Positions 1 through 8,456 of a stretch of DNA of 64,000 nt are shown here, in pieces; positions within the stretch are counted from its first letter, which is position 1; each line of letters starts with the position of its first letter. The DNA comes from an uncultured Lachnospiraceae bacterium (GTDB lineage Bacteria; Bacillota; Clostridia; Lachnospirales; Lachnospiraceae), in contig CAMWTP010000002.1 of the NCBI GenBank assembly GCA_947177165.1, forward strand, positions 1-64,000, given 5' to 3'. Made by a program: the position numbers and the translations under genes. The notes under the pieces are model-generated. The model was not told where the DNA came from and ran no database searches. It saw nothing but the letters and a program-made list of their open reading frames with translations.

Positions 1-314
1 TACTCCTGCTCTTCTTCGTACTCCTCTATTTCATACTCCTGCTCTTCTTCACAATCCTCTGCACCGTACGCCTGCGCTTCCTCGTACTCCTCAGCATACT
101 CCTGCATCTCCTCAGATGTATACTCTCCAATTACTGTATCCTCGCTTGAATACGCGACAATGTACTCATCGTCATCGCCCATATCCGTATCGTCCTGCTC
201 TGTCAGGTCTTCCTCATACTCATCCTCATAAAAATCTTCTATATACTCATCCGTGTATCTGACTCTCTCTCTTTTGTTTCTGCCGCGCGCTCCTAATGTT
301 TTCTTTTTCCTCAT
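1..314 (-). CDS. Glu/Tyr-rich acidic protein, N-terminal part, cut by the window edge
   Basis: This open frame starts at ATG 314-312 and is still open at base 1, so only about 104 residues are visible. The first 20 residues are strongly basic (MRKKKTLGARGRNKRERVR). The rest is extremely acidic, built from irregular EEY, EEQEY and DEY units, with no predicted membrane segment in the visible part. I do not recognise a family. It has its own promoter and follows a terminator, so it is transcribed apart from the glycan genes upstream. An AGGAGG lies 18 bases before the ATG, farther than usual, so the exact start is a little uncertain. A basic head with an acidic tail could suit a nucleic-acid-binding, cell-division or wall-associated linker protein, but this is inference. 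Confidence 0.7.
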   Translation of the reverse strand, partial: MRKKKTLGARGRNKRERVRYTDEYIEDFYEDEYEEDLTEQDDTDMGDDDEYIVAYSSEDTVIGEYTSEEMQEYAEEYEEAQAYGAEDCEEEQEYEIEEYEEEQE

Positions 315-374
315 CCTCTTTCTGCCGTCAGGCCTCCTCCTTTTCCTATAAGAATCCTTAACATTTATGTAACA

Positions 375-403
375 ATTATAGCAAAGCCTGCATAATCGCT
401 CAA
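375..403 (-). promoter_or_regulatory. SigA-type promoter for the acidic protein
   Basis: On the minus strand TTGAGC (398-403) is followed after exactly 17 bases by a perfect TATAAT (375-380). It lies between the terminator at 414-457 and the start at 314, giving a leader of roughly 55 bases. Confidence 0.75.
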
Positions 404-413
404 CATTTTTTTC

Positions 414-457
414 AAAAAAATGGCATGCAATTTTTGGCATGCATTTTTGATCATGCC
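414..457 (-). terminator. Intrinsic terminator of the left glycan gene run
   Basis: On the minus strand GGCATG (452-457) can pair with CATGCC (422-427). Seven T residues follow (414-420). It sits about 25 bases past the stop of the small transporter gene at 480 and separates it from the acidic protein gene. Confidence 0.65.
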
Positions 458-479
458 GTGGCGTGCAGTCACAATGCCA

Positions 480-818
480 CTACAGATGAAACACGACAAT
501 CCCTGCCATAATACACGCAATCCCTGCCATTTTCCGAGTATTGATCCGCTCCCCGAAGACGAAATACCCCAGTATCAGCACCATGACATTCCCCAGCGAT
601 TCCATCACCGGTCCGCGCTTATAATCCATGCCGCTGTACGCATATACTGTCAATAGCATGGACAGAAACAGGAGTCCGTAACCGCTGATCACGTACGGAT
701 TCAGGTACTCTTTCACAGCTCTATCATATGTATTCAATGTACTTTTTTTCAGCAAAACCTGCGACGCCGATGCAATTGCCACAGACACAAACATCGCAAA
801 CACATACCGACTGATCAT
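480..818 (-). CDS. Small EamA/SMR-type membrane protein (second of a pair)
   Basis: This 112-residue protein has four hydrophobic segments and the half-size architecture of EamA/SMR proteins such as ArnF, which flip undecaprenyl-phosphate sugars. The C-terminal segment around LGYFVFGERI and IACIMAGIVVF resembles the conserved end of EamA domains. A GGAGG lies about 10 bases before the ATG. It starts 2 bases after the stop of a sibling gene of similar size, which suggests an obligate heterodimer like ArnE/ArnF. In this locus a polyprenyl-phosphate-sugar flippase that feeds GT-C enzymes is the most sensible role, but a small-molecule exporter cannot be excluded. Confidence 0.75.
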   Translation of the reverse strand: MISRYVFAMFVSVAIASASQVLLKKSTLNTYDRAVKEYLNPYVISGYGLLFLSMLLTVYAYSGMDYKRGPVMESLGNVMVLILGYFVFGERINTRKMAGIACIMAGIVVFHL

Positions 819-819
819 T

Positions 820-1176
820 TCACGCAGCCTCCGTTCCCGTATTGATAATCACTGTTCCCACCACGACCAGCACGACACCCACAATATTCTGTAACGTTAT
901 CGTATCATGAAAAAAGATCACCGCCCACACCATGGACCACACGACCGCCATCGAGCGGTTCGCGTACGCGACACCAAGCTCAAAACGCTTTATCATCTGC
1001 TGCCAGAGAATCGCATACACCCCCAGCACCACAAACTCCATACCAAAAAAGAACAGAAAGCGCAGCAGGTTTCCGCCGCTCGCGGAAGCCTCCTTGGACA
1101 TCACACCAGAGACAGTATAAATAATAATAACAGCCTGCAGCAGGATGATATTTTTTGCCTTCCTTATTTTACTCAT
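820..1176 (-). CDS. Small EamA/SMR-type membrane protein (first of a pair)
   Basis: This 118-residue protein has four hydrophobic stretches. It contains the EamA-like middle motif around LGVAYANRSMAVVWSMVW and the end motif VGVVLVVVGTVIINTG. It resembles its downstream neighbour in size and layout without being a copy, as in ArnE/ArnF or paired SMR proteins. A GAGGAAG ribosome site lies just before the ATG. It is in the same transcript as the initiating sugar transferase upstream, so transport of a lipid-linked sugar for the surface glycan is the favoured role by context. Confidence 0.75.
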   Translation of the reverse strand: MSKIRKAKNIILLQAVIIIYTVSGVMSKEASASGGNLLRFLFFFGMEFVVLGVYAILWQQMIKRFELGVAYANRSMAVVWSMVWAVIFFHDTITLQNIVGVVLVVVGTVIINTGTEAA

Positions 1177-1183
1177 AACTTCC

Positions 1184-2029
1184 TCAGCCTCCCGCCTCGA
1201 TCACATCCGCATCAAGAAGCCCCTGTTCCTTGAACACCCAATAATAATTGTAATCCATGTAGATAAAATACCCCTGCACAAACCTGAACAAAAAATATCC
1301 CTGTTCCTCCATACTGCCGTTCATCTGCTTGGCGCAGGACAGCACGACAAAAGCGCAGTTCCTGCTGCGGGCGCACCTTGCCACTTCCTCCACATCGTAC
1401 GAAGTGCGGTCCCCTTCCATGGCATCATATAACTCATCCTGAAAATTCCATGCCGGCTCCAGAACATTCCTTCCATAGGGCGTAAACACATCTGCCGTAT
1501 ACTGCCTGAAAAATGGCAGCAGCTCTGCCGGCAGTACCGCGATCGGCTTATAATTGTCAAGCTTCAGCGCATCCGCCACATCGATCACCTGCTGGGGAAT
1601 GTGATATGCATTGACTGACCTGATATGAAACGAGTTGGTGTACACTAAGTCGCCATTCATCACAATCACCAGAATTGCCAGCAGAAAAACGAGCGCTTTC
1701 GAGACAACCGTCTGAAAGTGCGTCATAAGCTTCACTGCACTGTAGCACACCAGAATCCCTATCGGCAGAGACCAGAGTACACGATAATAAATATCTTCAT
1801 CGATCTTCATCCCTATCCATGCATAGAGCGGACACAGAAAGATTGCTCCGATCGCCGCAACAAGATACAGCAGCACGACGCGCAGCTTTCTGTCCTTTTC
1901 CGTCATCCACAGAAAAAACAGTGCAATCAGAAAAAGGGGAAGTAGAAAACTCTTGTTGTTGTACAAGAGCACATCCTCCATAACCGCTTCCGCGACAGCC
2001 TTCATGGCCGAAAACAAATCATTCAGCAC
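1184..2029 (-). CDS. Polytopic membrane protein with extracytoplasmic C-terminal domain, unrecognised
   Basis: The 281-residue protein starts with GTG behind AAAGGGG. It has about five membrane segments in residues 25-135 and then a soluble region of about 145 residues. The sequence ..DIYYRVLWSLP.. in the membrane part resembles the later half of large GT-C-like surface-glycan proteins. The gene just upstream (2081-3124) ends in a membrane segment, so the two may be the halves of what is one longer polypeptide elsewhere. They are separated by about 50 bases and a stop, and I saw no simple frameshift joining them. Likely role: polymer modification or transfer at the outer membrane face. Specificity is unknown. 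Confidence 0.6.
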   Translation of the reverse strand: MLNDLFSAMKAVAEAVMEDVLLYNNKSFLLPLFLIALFFLWMTEKDRKLRVVLLYLVAAIGAIFLCPLYAWIGMKIDEDIYYRVLWSLPIGILVCYSAVKLMTHFQTVVSKALVFLLAILVIVMNGDLVYTNSFHIRSVNAYHIPQQVIDVADALKLDNYKPIAVLPAELLPFFRQYTADVFTPYGRNVLEPAWNFQDELYDAMEGDRTSYDVEEVARCARSRNCAFVVLSCAKQMNGSMEEQGYFLFRFVQGYFIYMDYNYYWVFKEQGLLDADVIEAGG

Positions 2030-2080
2030 TGTTCATCCCCTTTCTTTATATGAATATGACGATGCGATATCCCTGTGCGA

Positions 2081-3124
2081 TTATCTGATAATCATATAGC
2101 ACACTGCCAGCAGCAGGCACGGCATACAGCACAGAAACAATTCCGCTGCAAACTTCACACTCTTTTTCCTGATTCCGATCATCACTGATGCGGCACCTGC
2201 GATTGTCGGTATAATCATAAAGGATATACTCGTGGCCAGGACAGCCGACATGCACACGCAGATATAGAGCATCCACATCCCCTGGCTTACACTTTCCTGC
2301 GCCAGATAGATCAGACTCAAAAACAGCGCGGGGATAACCATCCCTGCCATCAGCCCCTTCCCCTGCCAGGTTCTTGTCATCGCAAACGTCTCAGCCGTGT
2401 ACAGCGAAATATTTCCGTACATGAACCACACCGCAATCAGGATCATAAAGACAGGCCTGTATTTTTTCCGATTCCACAATAGCCGGTTGCATATCTGCCC
2501 GTAGATACAGTACATAAACATCAGCCACACCGGAGCCAGCACACTGTGTGCCACCACCGCCGGCGCAATACCGCTCAGTCTCGACAGCCACGCCTGATAG
2601 ATCGGCGTCGGCGAGAAGGCATGCCTGGTGTCAAGCGGATAAATATAGCCCGAATACACATCTCTCAGATACATCGTGTCAAACTTGTCCGTGAGAACTG
2701 CCACCGCAATATAATAGGCGTCATCCCCATCATAATACTCATACAAAACGGCATATGCCATCTGAAACAATACGATCAGGAAAAAAACTGCCCATCCAAA
2801 CTTCACAGATCGCGGCATCGCCCTGACGGCCCTGATCTCCTCCAGATAGACCTTCCACAGATGCCGCCCCTTCCACAGGGATCCGATCAGCACTGCCACA
2901 ACAATACAGGTATACACGGCCACCAGTGACGTAAAGCTCCGTTCCAGCAGGATAAACGGGACAGCAGTCAGCTCAAACAGAAAAAAGCTCACAAACCACC
3001 CGCAGACATAAGTCATTGCGGGTGTCATTTGCAAGCGATTCATATGTTTTACAGGTATAAAACCTAGAAAAAATGGCACTGGCAGGACGAGAGCCAGCAA
3101 TATTCCCCATCTTATTATCTCCAC
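2081..3124 (-). CDS. DUF6077-like polytopic membrane protein
   Basis: This 347-residue protein has about nine hydrophobic segments. After the fourth segment an acidic loop contains EYYDGDDAYYIAVA, then further along HAFSPTPIYQAWLS. Paired Asp residues in the first large outer loop are typical of GT-C glycosyltransferases that use polyprenyl-phosphate sugars. From memory the sequence fits the DUF6077 family common in Lachnospiraceae glycan loci. It sits between an SGNH lipoprotein gene and a second membrane protein gene in one minus-strand run. A glycosyltransferase role is inference from loop position and context. Confidence 0.65.
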   Translation of the reverse strand: MEIIRWGILLALVLPVPFFLGFIPVKHMNRLQMTPAMTYVCGWFVSFFLFELTAVPFILLERSFTSLVAVYTCIVVAVLIGSLWKGRHLWKVYLEEIRAVRAMPRSVKFGWAVFFLIVLFQMAYAVLYEYYDGDDAYYIAVAVLTDKFDTMYLRDVYSGYIYPLDTRHAFSPTPIYQAWLSRLSGIAPAVVAHSVLAPVWLMFMYCIYGQICNRLLWNRKKYRPVFMILIAVWFMYGNISLYTAETFAMTRTWQGKGLMAGMVIPALFLSLIYLAQESVSQGMWMLYICVCMSAVLATSISFMIIPTIAGAASVMIGIRKKSVKFAAELFLCCMPCLLLAVCYMIIR

Positions 3125-3157
3125 CTGTTCTGTTCTCCTATTTTCTGATTTGGACGG

Positions 3158-4348
3158 CTAATCCACTTCCTTCTCGCCAAAGTAGAGTGACAATTCCGCT
3201 GCGATATGTTCTCCCAGTACAATATTTCCGTTGTCCTTCGGATGCAGTCCATCCCGCAGGTAAAAATCGGACGACTCCTTGTCCGTGCAGTCCATAAAAC
3301 CAATATCATACAGCTCAATCACATGAAATCCAAACTCGTCAGCAAGCTTCCGCTGCACTTCCATGTAATCATTTAACGTCGGCTGCCCATCGACATCCGA
3401 GTATGCACACTCAGCCTTCTTAGTAGTATTATACATTGTCACAAAGAATATATCCCGATCCCCAAAATACTCCTGCAGCTGCTTCATAAACTGCCGCACA
3501 GAGCCGCAATACCCCGCCGTGCTCATTTTATTATTGATATCTCCAAAGCGCTTGTTGGGCGGTGCGCTGAGATAATCGTTCACCCCTGCAAACACCACAA
3601 TGATATCCGAGTCAATATTCGTAACCGAGTCAAAATTCATGGTGAGCGACAGCTCCTCGCCTCCATACACGGAAAACATCCTGCCGCCGATACCGTGATT
3701 TAAGACCTTGTTAAAATGAAGATAGGATGCCGCGTAATTGACATAGCTGATACGGTTTCCCTGCATATCAACCGCGCTGGTAATCCCCTCCGTAATACTG
3801 TCTCCGATAAACACAATGTTCTTCTGGCTGAAATCATAAGCATTGTTCGCAAGAATCTGCCTGTCCATCTGATTGATCTTCGAGGTCTTGTCCTTTGAAT
3901 TTTTCAAATCATACAGAAGCTGCCTTGCCTCATCGAAATTTTTCTGCTGATCCCGCCTCGCTTTCAATTCCCCCTCCGTAAGCTGCGCAATCTCATTAAC
4001 ATTTTCTGCCGGCTCCTGTTCCCCCTGCGTCCCGCTCTCTTCCGCACTCTCCGCCACAGTCTGTGTCTCCGCTGTCTCAGATGATGCTGTCTGTGTCTCC
4101 TCCGTGCTCTCTGTCTGCTCTGGCACCACATCGGTGGTCTGCGGCATCGCTGTCTCACTTTCTGCCAAAACCGTTCCGCAGCAGATGCAGCCAGTGCAGG
4201 TACATCCTTCAAGACAAGTCGTTCTGATTCCATCATTCCGCACAATCAGCGGCTCTTCCGCAATATCTGTGCGTTCCCCGCATCCCGTAAGTGACAAAGC
4301 CATTGTCATCGTCGCCATTAAAATTGCTACCATTGATTTTCTTTTCAT
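3158..4348 (-). CDS. SGNH/GDSL-hydrolase lipoprotein with a Cys-rich segment
   Basis: The 396-residue protein has a lipoprotein signal ending in the lipobox LTGC (Cys 23). The mature protein begins with an unusual stretch at about residues 45-57 holding six cysteines (CLEGCTCTGCICC). A Thr/Glu/Ser-rich linker follows to about residue 125. The catalytic domain has block I FIGDSITEG near residue 180, block III FAGVNDY near 260, and the block V Asp/His in DGLHPKDNG near the end. SGNH lipoproteins act outside the membrane as O-acetyl esterases or transferases on sugars. Here it probably edits acetyl groups on the surface polymer. The Cys cluster is not part of the usual fold. Confidence 0.85.
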   Translation of the reverse strand: MKRKSMVAILMATMTMALSLTGCGERTDIAEEPLIVRNDGIRTTCLEGCTCTGCICCGTVLAESETAMPQTTDVVPEQTESTEETQTASSETAETQTVAESAEESGTQGEQEPAENVNEIAQLTEGELKARRDQQKNFDEARQLLYDLKNSKDKTSKINQMDRQILANNAYDFSQKNIVFIGDSITEGITSAVDMQGNRISYVNYAASYLHFNKVLNHGIGGRMFSVYGGEELSLTMNFDSVTNIDSDIIVVFAGVNDYLSAPPNKRFGDINNKMSTAGYCGSVRQFMKQLQEYFGDRDIFFVTMYNTTKKAECAYSDVDGQPTLNDYMEVQRKLADEFGFHVIELYDIGFMDCTDKESSDFYLRDGLHPKDNGNIVLGEHIAAELSLYFGEKEVD

Positions 4349-4413
4349 AACCTTTCCCTTCTTTGATATCTACAGATATCGCATTATCATTCTTAAGGCA
4401 AGCTTTCAAGAAA

Positions 4414-5319
4414 CTAAAAATCACGTCTTAGCAGCTTTAAACATTCGGCTTCATAATATCTGTTGTCGGACATATAAAACGCTACAAGCTCTTTACTCCT
4501 CGCATCCAAAAGTTCATGGCTGGCCATAAGGTTTCCGGGATGAAACATCAGTTCCAAGTCCTGATCCCTTTTATCCGCATAAGCTTTGTATGCCGGAAGC
4601 AGTGCCTCTACTACCTCCCTTTTCATCTCACAGGTATAGAAAATGCCAAAAAACACCGGCGTATCTATTCCCTTGCATCGCAGAATTTTTTTGTTTCGCT
4701 TTGCATATATTTTAAGGATGCACCACTTCACCCAGTTCATCTTCGGCACTCCCCTGCGCATCTGCGCATGACGCATCAGCGGAGCTGCCGGATCAACCGG
4801 TATCCGAATCTGGCGAATCCTAAGGTGTTCAAATTCTTTCTCTCCCAGTACTTCCATCAGACAGTCAAACACTATCGGAATCATATGGTAATGCTGATGG
4901 GAATCGACCGCTGTGATCTTATAATCACACGCGCCTGTCACAACCCGGAGCTGTGCAGCAATCTCCAATCTGAGCTGCCGGGCAAGTTCGCGCCTTCCAG
5001 CTCCTCTTTTCACAAAATTCCATCGAAAAAAATGGATAAACGATCTGTTAAAATATCCACTGTCATCTACTAAATCCGGAACATTCTCCGCCCCTGCAAG
5101 CGGCTTTCCCTCCACAAAATTCAAATGCAGAACGCGCCGGATACGCGTTCCGTCGGGATCACACCGATTCAGTACCGCAAGCGATTCTCTCAGTGCAGGT
5201 GTATTCGGAAGCACACTGATACTGTTCAGTGCCCCGTTCTGACAGCAGCCAAGAATCCTTTCAGACTGTTCTGTAGTCACTCCAAAATCATCCGCGTGAA
5301 ACCAAATCTTATTTTTCAT
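4414..5319 (-). CDS. YdjC/ChbG-family carbohydrate deacetylase
   Basis: This 301-residue protein begins with the family's metal site HADDFG (residues 8-13). It also has the His-rich motif DSHQHYHMIP and a late LMFHPG motif. YdjC/ChbG enzymes remove N-acetyl groups from amino sugars, for example chitooligosaccharides, using a divalent metal. The gene overlaps the stop of the WecG-type transferase gene by 11 bases, so the two are translationally coupled. In this locus it may deacetylate an N-acetylhexosamine in the polymer or its lipid-linked precursor. No signal peptide is seen, so it acts in the cytoplasm. Confidence 0.85.
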   Translation of the reverse strand: MKNKIWFHADDFGVTTEQSERILGCCQNGALNSISVLPNTPALRESLAVLNRCDPDGTRIRRVLHLNFVEGKPLAGAENVPDLVDDSGYFNRSFIHFFRWNFVKRGAGRRELARQLRLEIAAQLRVVTGACDYKITAVDSHQHYHMIPIVFDCLMEVLGEKEFEHLRIRQIRIPVDPAAPLMRHAQMRRGVPKMNWVKWCILKIYAKRNKKILRCKGIDTPVFFGIFYTCEMKREVVEALLPAYKAYADKRDQDLELMFHPGNLMASHELLDARSKELVAFYMSDNRYYEAECLKLLRRDF

Positions 5320-6070
5320 AGCTGCTGTTCTTTCTCTCTCTAATGATATATTTGATAAACTTTGCGTTTGTTGTCACATATCTTTTCCACAGGCGCTTTG
5401 GATCCTGCACAAGTCTGTACAGCCACTCCAGACAGAGTGTCTGCATAATCCGCGGCGCTCTCCTGATATGTCCCGCCAGATAGTCAAATCCGGCTCCGAC
5501 ACCGATCGACACCGCATTCAGCTTTCCCTGATGTTCGTACATCCACTCCTCCTGCTTCGGCGCCCCGAGTCCTACCCAGATAAAGTCAGCCCCGGCATGA
5601 TTTATCAGCTCTATGACCTCTCTGTCTTCCTCCTCCGTGAGTGCCCGAAACGGCGGCGCGTACATTCCGGCTATAACCATATCCGGATAATCCCTCCGCA
5701 GCGCTGTCCTCATATCATCCAGTGTATCCTGCGTCGAACCGTAGAAAAAATGTCGGTACCCCTTTTGCCCCGATATCCGAAAAAGTTCTGCCATCAGATC
5801 CGGTCCCGTGACTCTCTCCGCATTCTGAAACCCTGCAGACCTGCTGTACTTAGAGAGCGGTCCCCCGTCGGGCAGCGCCATCGCCGCACCGTTCTGTATC
5901 ATGCGGTAATGCCTGTTTTCGTATGACATAACCGTCGTGTGCACATTGGATACACAGATATAACGGCCTCGAAGCGCGTCAAGGTGCGCATCGATATAGG
6001 AAAGTGTATCCTGCATATTGGTAACATTTATCTTTGTCTTTAATATCTCACAATACTGTAACTCACTCAT
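5309..6070 (-). CDS. WecG/TagA/CpsF-family glycosyltransferase (GT26)
   Basis: The product is 253 residues from the ATG at 6070, which lies just after the stop of the upstream sugar transferase. A longer frame from 6106 would overlap that gene. Conserved GT26 features are the N-terminal NVHTTVM region, ALPDGGPLSKYSR with the catalytic-type Asp, FYGSTQDT, DFIWVGLGAPKQEEW and VGAGFDYLAG. Family members such as TagA and WecG add an N-acetylmannosamine-type residue to a polyprenyl-linked sugar as the second step of glycan assembly. The position directly after the initiating transferase fits this step. The C-terminal basic amphipathic stretch suggests membrane attachment. Confidence 0.9.
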   Translation of the reverse strand: MSELQYCEILKTKINVTNMQDTLSYIDAHLDALRGRYICVSNVHTTVMSYENRHYRMIQNGAAMALPDGGPLSKYSRSAGFQNAERVTGPDLMAELFRISGQKGYRHFFYGSTQDTLDDMRTALRRDYPDMVIAGMYAPPFRALTEEEDREVIELINHAGADFIWVGLGAPKQEEWMYEHQGKLNAVSIGVGAGFDYLAGHIRRAPRIMQTLCLEWLYRLVQDPKRLWKRYVTTNAKFIKYIIRERKNSSYEK

Positions 6071-6074
6071 ATCA

Positions 6075-7499
6075 TCATTTTGAGCCTTTCCTCCCGAGAA
6101 CTGCAAACACCGTCATAAACAAGATCTTGATATCAAGTCCCAAAGACCAGTTGTCTATGTACTCCAGGTCAAGCTTTACGATCTCCTCAAAATCCTGTAT
6201 ATCGCTTCTGCCGCTCACCTGCCACAGCCCCGTCAGTCCCGGTGTGATGCTCATACGCCTTCTGTAATAGCCATTGTAGTGCTCAAACTCATCCTCCGTC
6301 GGCGGGCGCGTGCCGACCAGACTCATATCGCCCACCAGAATATTGAGAAACTGCGGCGTCTCGTCGATGCTTGTCTTTCTGATGAATCTGCCGACCCTGG
6401 TGACGCGCGGGTCATCCTCCATCTTGAACATCAGACCGTTTACCTCGTTCCGCGCCTCCAACTCCTTCTTGCGCGCCTCCGCATCTGTATACATGGACCG
6501 GAACTTCCAAATCCGGAAGCGCCGCCCGTTTTTCCCAATGCGTGTCTGGGAGAAAAATACGGGTCCCGGCGAATCAACCTTGATGGCCAGCGCCACAAAA
6601 GGCGTCAGCACAGCTGTGATCACAAGTCCTACAACCGATCCAACAATATCGATCAGCCGCTTAATGAGGAGCCGCCTGGAATCCATCATCTTTCGCGAGA
6701 AGGATATCACACTGTATCCCGCCATCTGCTGCACATACGTATTGGGATTGGCATGGCTGAACAGATCAACATTGTAGTGACAGGTAAGCCCCATCTCCTC
6801 AAACCGCTGCACCATATCCCGCACTTCGATCAGAGGCTCACCCGGAAGGCAGATAAACACTTCATCCACCATCATCTGAATCACGGTCTCGTACAGATCA
6901 TCCCGCGAAGCCACAATCGGCACATCCCTGACGGATGCCCCTTTCCTGTCCGCGTCATAGATGACCGCAGCCGTAATGTCATAATACCACTCTTTTCCTC
7001 TTATGAGATTGCCAAGCACCTCTTCTGCCAGAATATCCTTTGTGATGACAAGCATCTTCTCGGCACTCGTACTCTTCCTATAGTATTTCCAGATTACCTT
7101 TTTAAACACCATGTGTATCACATATGTGATCAATATGTTTAAAACAGCAAATATCCCATACACCGAACGCGAAAATTGATACGACTGCTGCAAGAGATAC
7201 AGGACCACAACCAAACCTACGACAATAATCAGGGTGTATCTCACCGTATAATAAAACTCCTGATAATAGCCCCTGATGAAAAAATTTCTGTTCGCATCCA
7301 GAAACATGTTGTAGAGCAGACACAATATCACAATATACGCCCCAACCATGAGATGAAACTGTTTGGGATAATTCTCATAATGAATAATGTTAAACCGGAT
7401 AAACAGCGCCAGTGCATAGGAGACGACAACGCACATAATATCAATCATAAGGACACTGTACGTCTCGATCATTTTGTTTTTCCTTCTGATATTCTCCAT
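6075..7499 (-). CDS. Initiating polyprenyl-phosphate sugar-1-phosphate transferase (WbaP-like)
   Basis: This 474-residue membrane enzyme has four N-terminal membrane segments, a soluble Rossmann-like middle domain, a further hydrophobic hairpin and the C-terminal bacterial sugar transferase domain. Signature motifs are KFRSMYTDAE, TSIDETPQFLNIL, DMSLVGTRPP and PGLTGLWQVSGRS. It moves a sugar-1-phosphate from a nucleotide sugar to undecaprenyl phosphate at the inner membrane face, starting repeat-unit or polymer synthesis. It is the first gene behind a strong promoter and is followed at once by the GT26 gene. Donor sugar (glucose, galactose or N-acetylhexosamine) cannot be told from sequence. 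Confidence 0.92.
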   Translation of the reverse strand: MENIRRKNKMIETYSVLMIDIMCVVVSYALALFIRFNIIHYENYPKQFHLMVGAYIVILCLLYNMFLDANRNFFIRGYYQEFYYTVRYTLIIVVGLVVVLYLLQQSYQFSRSVYGIFAVLNILITYVIHMVFKKVIWKYYRKSTSAEKMLVITKDILAEEVLGNLIRGKEWYYDITAAVIYDADRKGASVRDVPIVASRDDLYETVIQMMVDEVFICLPGEPLIEVRDMVQRFEEMGLTCHYNVDLFSHANPNTYVQQMAGYSVISFSRKMMDSRRLLIKRLIDIVGSVVGLVITAVLTPFVALAIKVDSPGPVFFSQTRIGKNGRRFRIWKFRSMYTDAEARKKELEARNEVNGLMFKMEDDPRVTRVGRFIRKTSIDETPQFLNILVGDMSLVGTRPPTEDEFEHYNGYYRRRMSITPGLTGLWQVSGRSDIQDFEEIVKLDLEYIDNWSLGLDIKILFMTVFAVLGRKGSK

Positions 7500-7584
7500 T
7501 CTGCTCCCTCAACTGTCTGTCGACAACTCATTTTAATGCACACTGACGCGTATAAAATCTTACGATAATTTAATATCGCAAGAT

Positions 7585-7614
7585 ATTATAGCACGTTCCG
7601 TGAGACCGTGTAAA
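7585..7614 (-). promoter_or_regulatory. SigA-type promoter of the initiating-transferase operon
   Basis: On the minus strand TTTACA (609-614 of 7 kb) and a perfect TATAAT (7585-7590) are spaced by 18 bases, about 85 bases before the ATG at 7499. It lies in the only sizeable gap between the heptose-containing run and this operon, so it can supply the initiating steps independently. Confidence 0.75.
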
Positions 7615-7661
7615 GCTGTATCATTACCAAATCCTTATGATTTCAAGGCATTTTTTTGTGC

Positions 7662-8456
7662 TTATTTTGGATTGTACGCTCCCTTGAAGTTACGGAACAA
7701 TATTTTCATCAGCTCGCTGTTTCCCTTGAAAAAACTGATTTTTGTAGGTGTTTTTCCCTTTCGGGGATATGCCCGCATGACCGGGATCTCACAGGCCCTG
7801 TAGCCAAGCTGCGTCGCCCTGACAGACAGATAGGCCAGAAGCTCGTAGGTCATAAAGACGTCGCGAAGCGGTGCCACCCGCTCGTCAGCAAGATACCGCG
7901 CAGAGTATGCCCTGTAAGCATTGGTCGTGTCTGTAAAGCGCTGCCCCGCTGTCAGCGAGATCACCGGCGCGTGTATCAGGCGCACTGCTATATTTCTGAC
8001 AGGCGGCGTATTGACCGCCCTCCCCCCCTTGATAAAGCGGGAGCCCTGCACAAAGTCATACCCCTCCTCAAGCTTAAGGATAAACCGCGGAATGTCCTCA
8101 ATGCTGTCCTTATAGTTACCGTCTATGGTAATCACACCTCTGTATCCTCTCTTAAGCGCCCAGTATATTCCCATACGGAGCTGTGCGCCCTGCTTTCCCT
8201 TGTCCTTCTTGACCAGCAGCGTATTTACCTGGAGCTTTTTCAGTTTCTTTTCTTCCAGGCTCCCGTCTGTCGAGCCGCCGTCGCAGATCACAAGATCCGC
8301 ATGGTCTGCAATATGATGTTTATACGCACGGTAGAGTTCCTTTAAAATGCGCTCCCCTTCGTTGATGACAGGAATCAGTACTACATAGTCCTTTGTCCGC
8401 TGCGCATACTCATAATACTCAAAGGCTGGAACGCCCATTCTTCCTCCATAGATCAT
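7662..8456 (-). CDS. GT2 glycosyltransferase (DPM1-like catalytic fold)
   Basis: This 264-residue GT2 enzyme has VVLIPVINEGERI near residue 25, DGGSTDGS and the acceptor-side motif TIDGNYKDSIEDIP. Such enzymes transfer a sugar from a nucleotide donor, often to a polyprenyl phosphate. No membrane anchor is evident, unlike the other two GT2 enzymes here. The start overlaps the stop of the TIM-barrel isomerase gene by four bases (ATGA). An AGGAG nine bases upstream supports the ATG at 8456. It is the last gene of the long heptose-containing run. Confidence 0.85.
   Translation of the reverse strand: MIYGGRMGVPAFEYYEYAQRTKDYVVLIPVINEGERILKELYRAYKHHIADHADLVICDGGSTDGSLEEKKLKKLQVNTLLVKKDKGKQGAQLRMGIYWALKRGYRGVITIDGNYKDSIEDIPRFILKLEEGYDFVQGSRFIKGGRAVNTPPVRNIAVRLIHAPVISLTAGQRFTDTTNAYRAYSARYLADERVAPLRDVFMTYELLAYLSVRATQLGYRACEIPVMRAYPRKGKTPTKISFFKGNSELMKILFRNFKGAYNPK

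Noticed and set aside
1-260. Repeated CTCCTGCTCTTCTTC-like units suggesting tandem repeats or an array
   Set aside because: They are explained as codons of an acidic Glu/Tyr-rich protein on the minus strand; the units vary in length and phase with the codons.
2029-2081. Frameshift joining the two membrane-protein genes into one
   Set aside because: The 50-base gap contains stops in the relevant frames and a plausible ribosome site, and no one-base change would join the halves.
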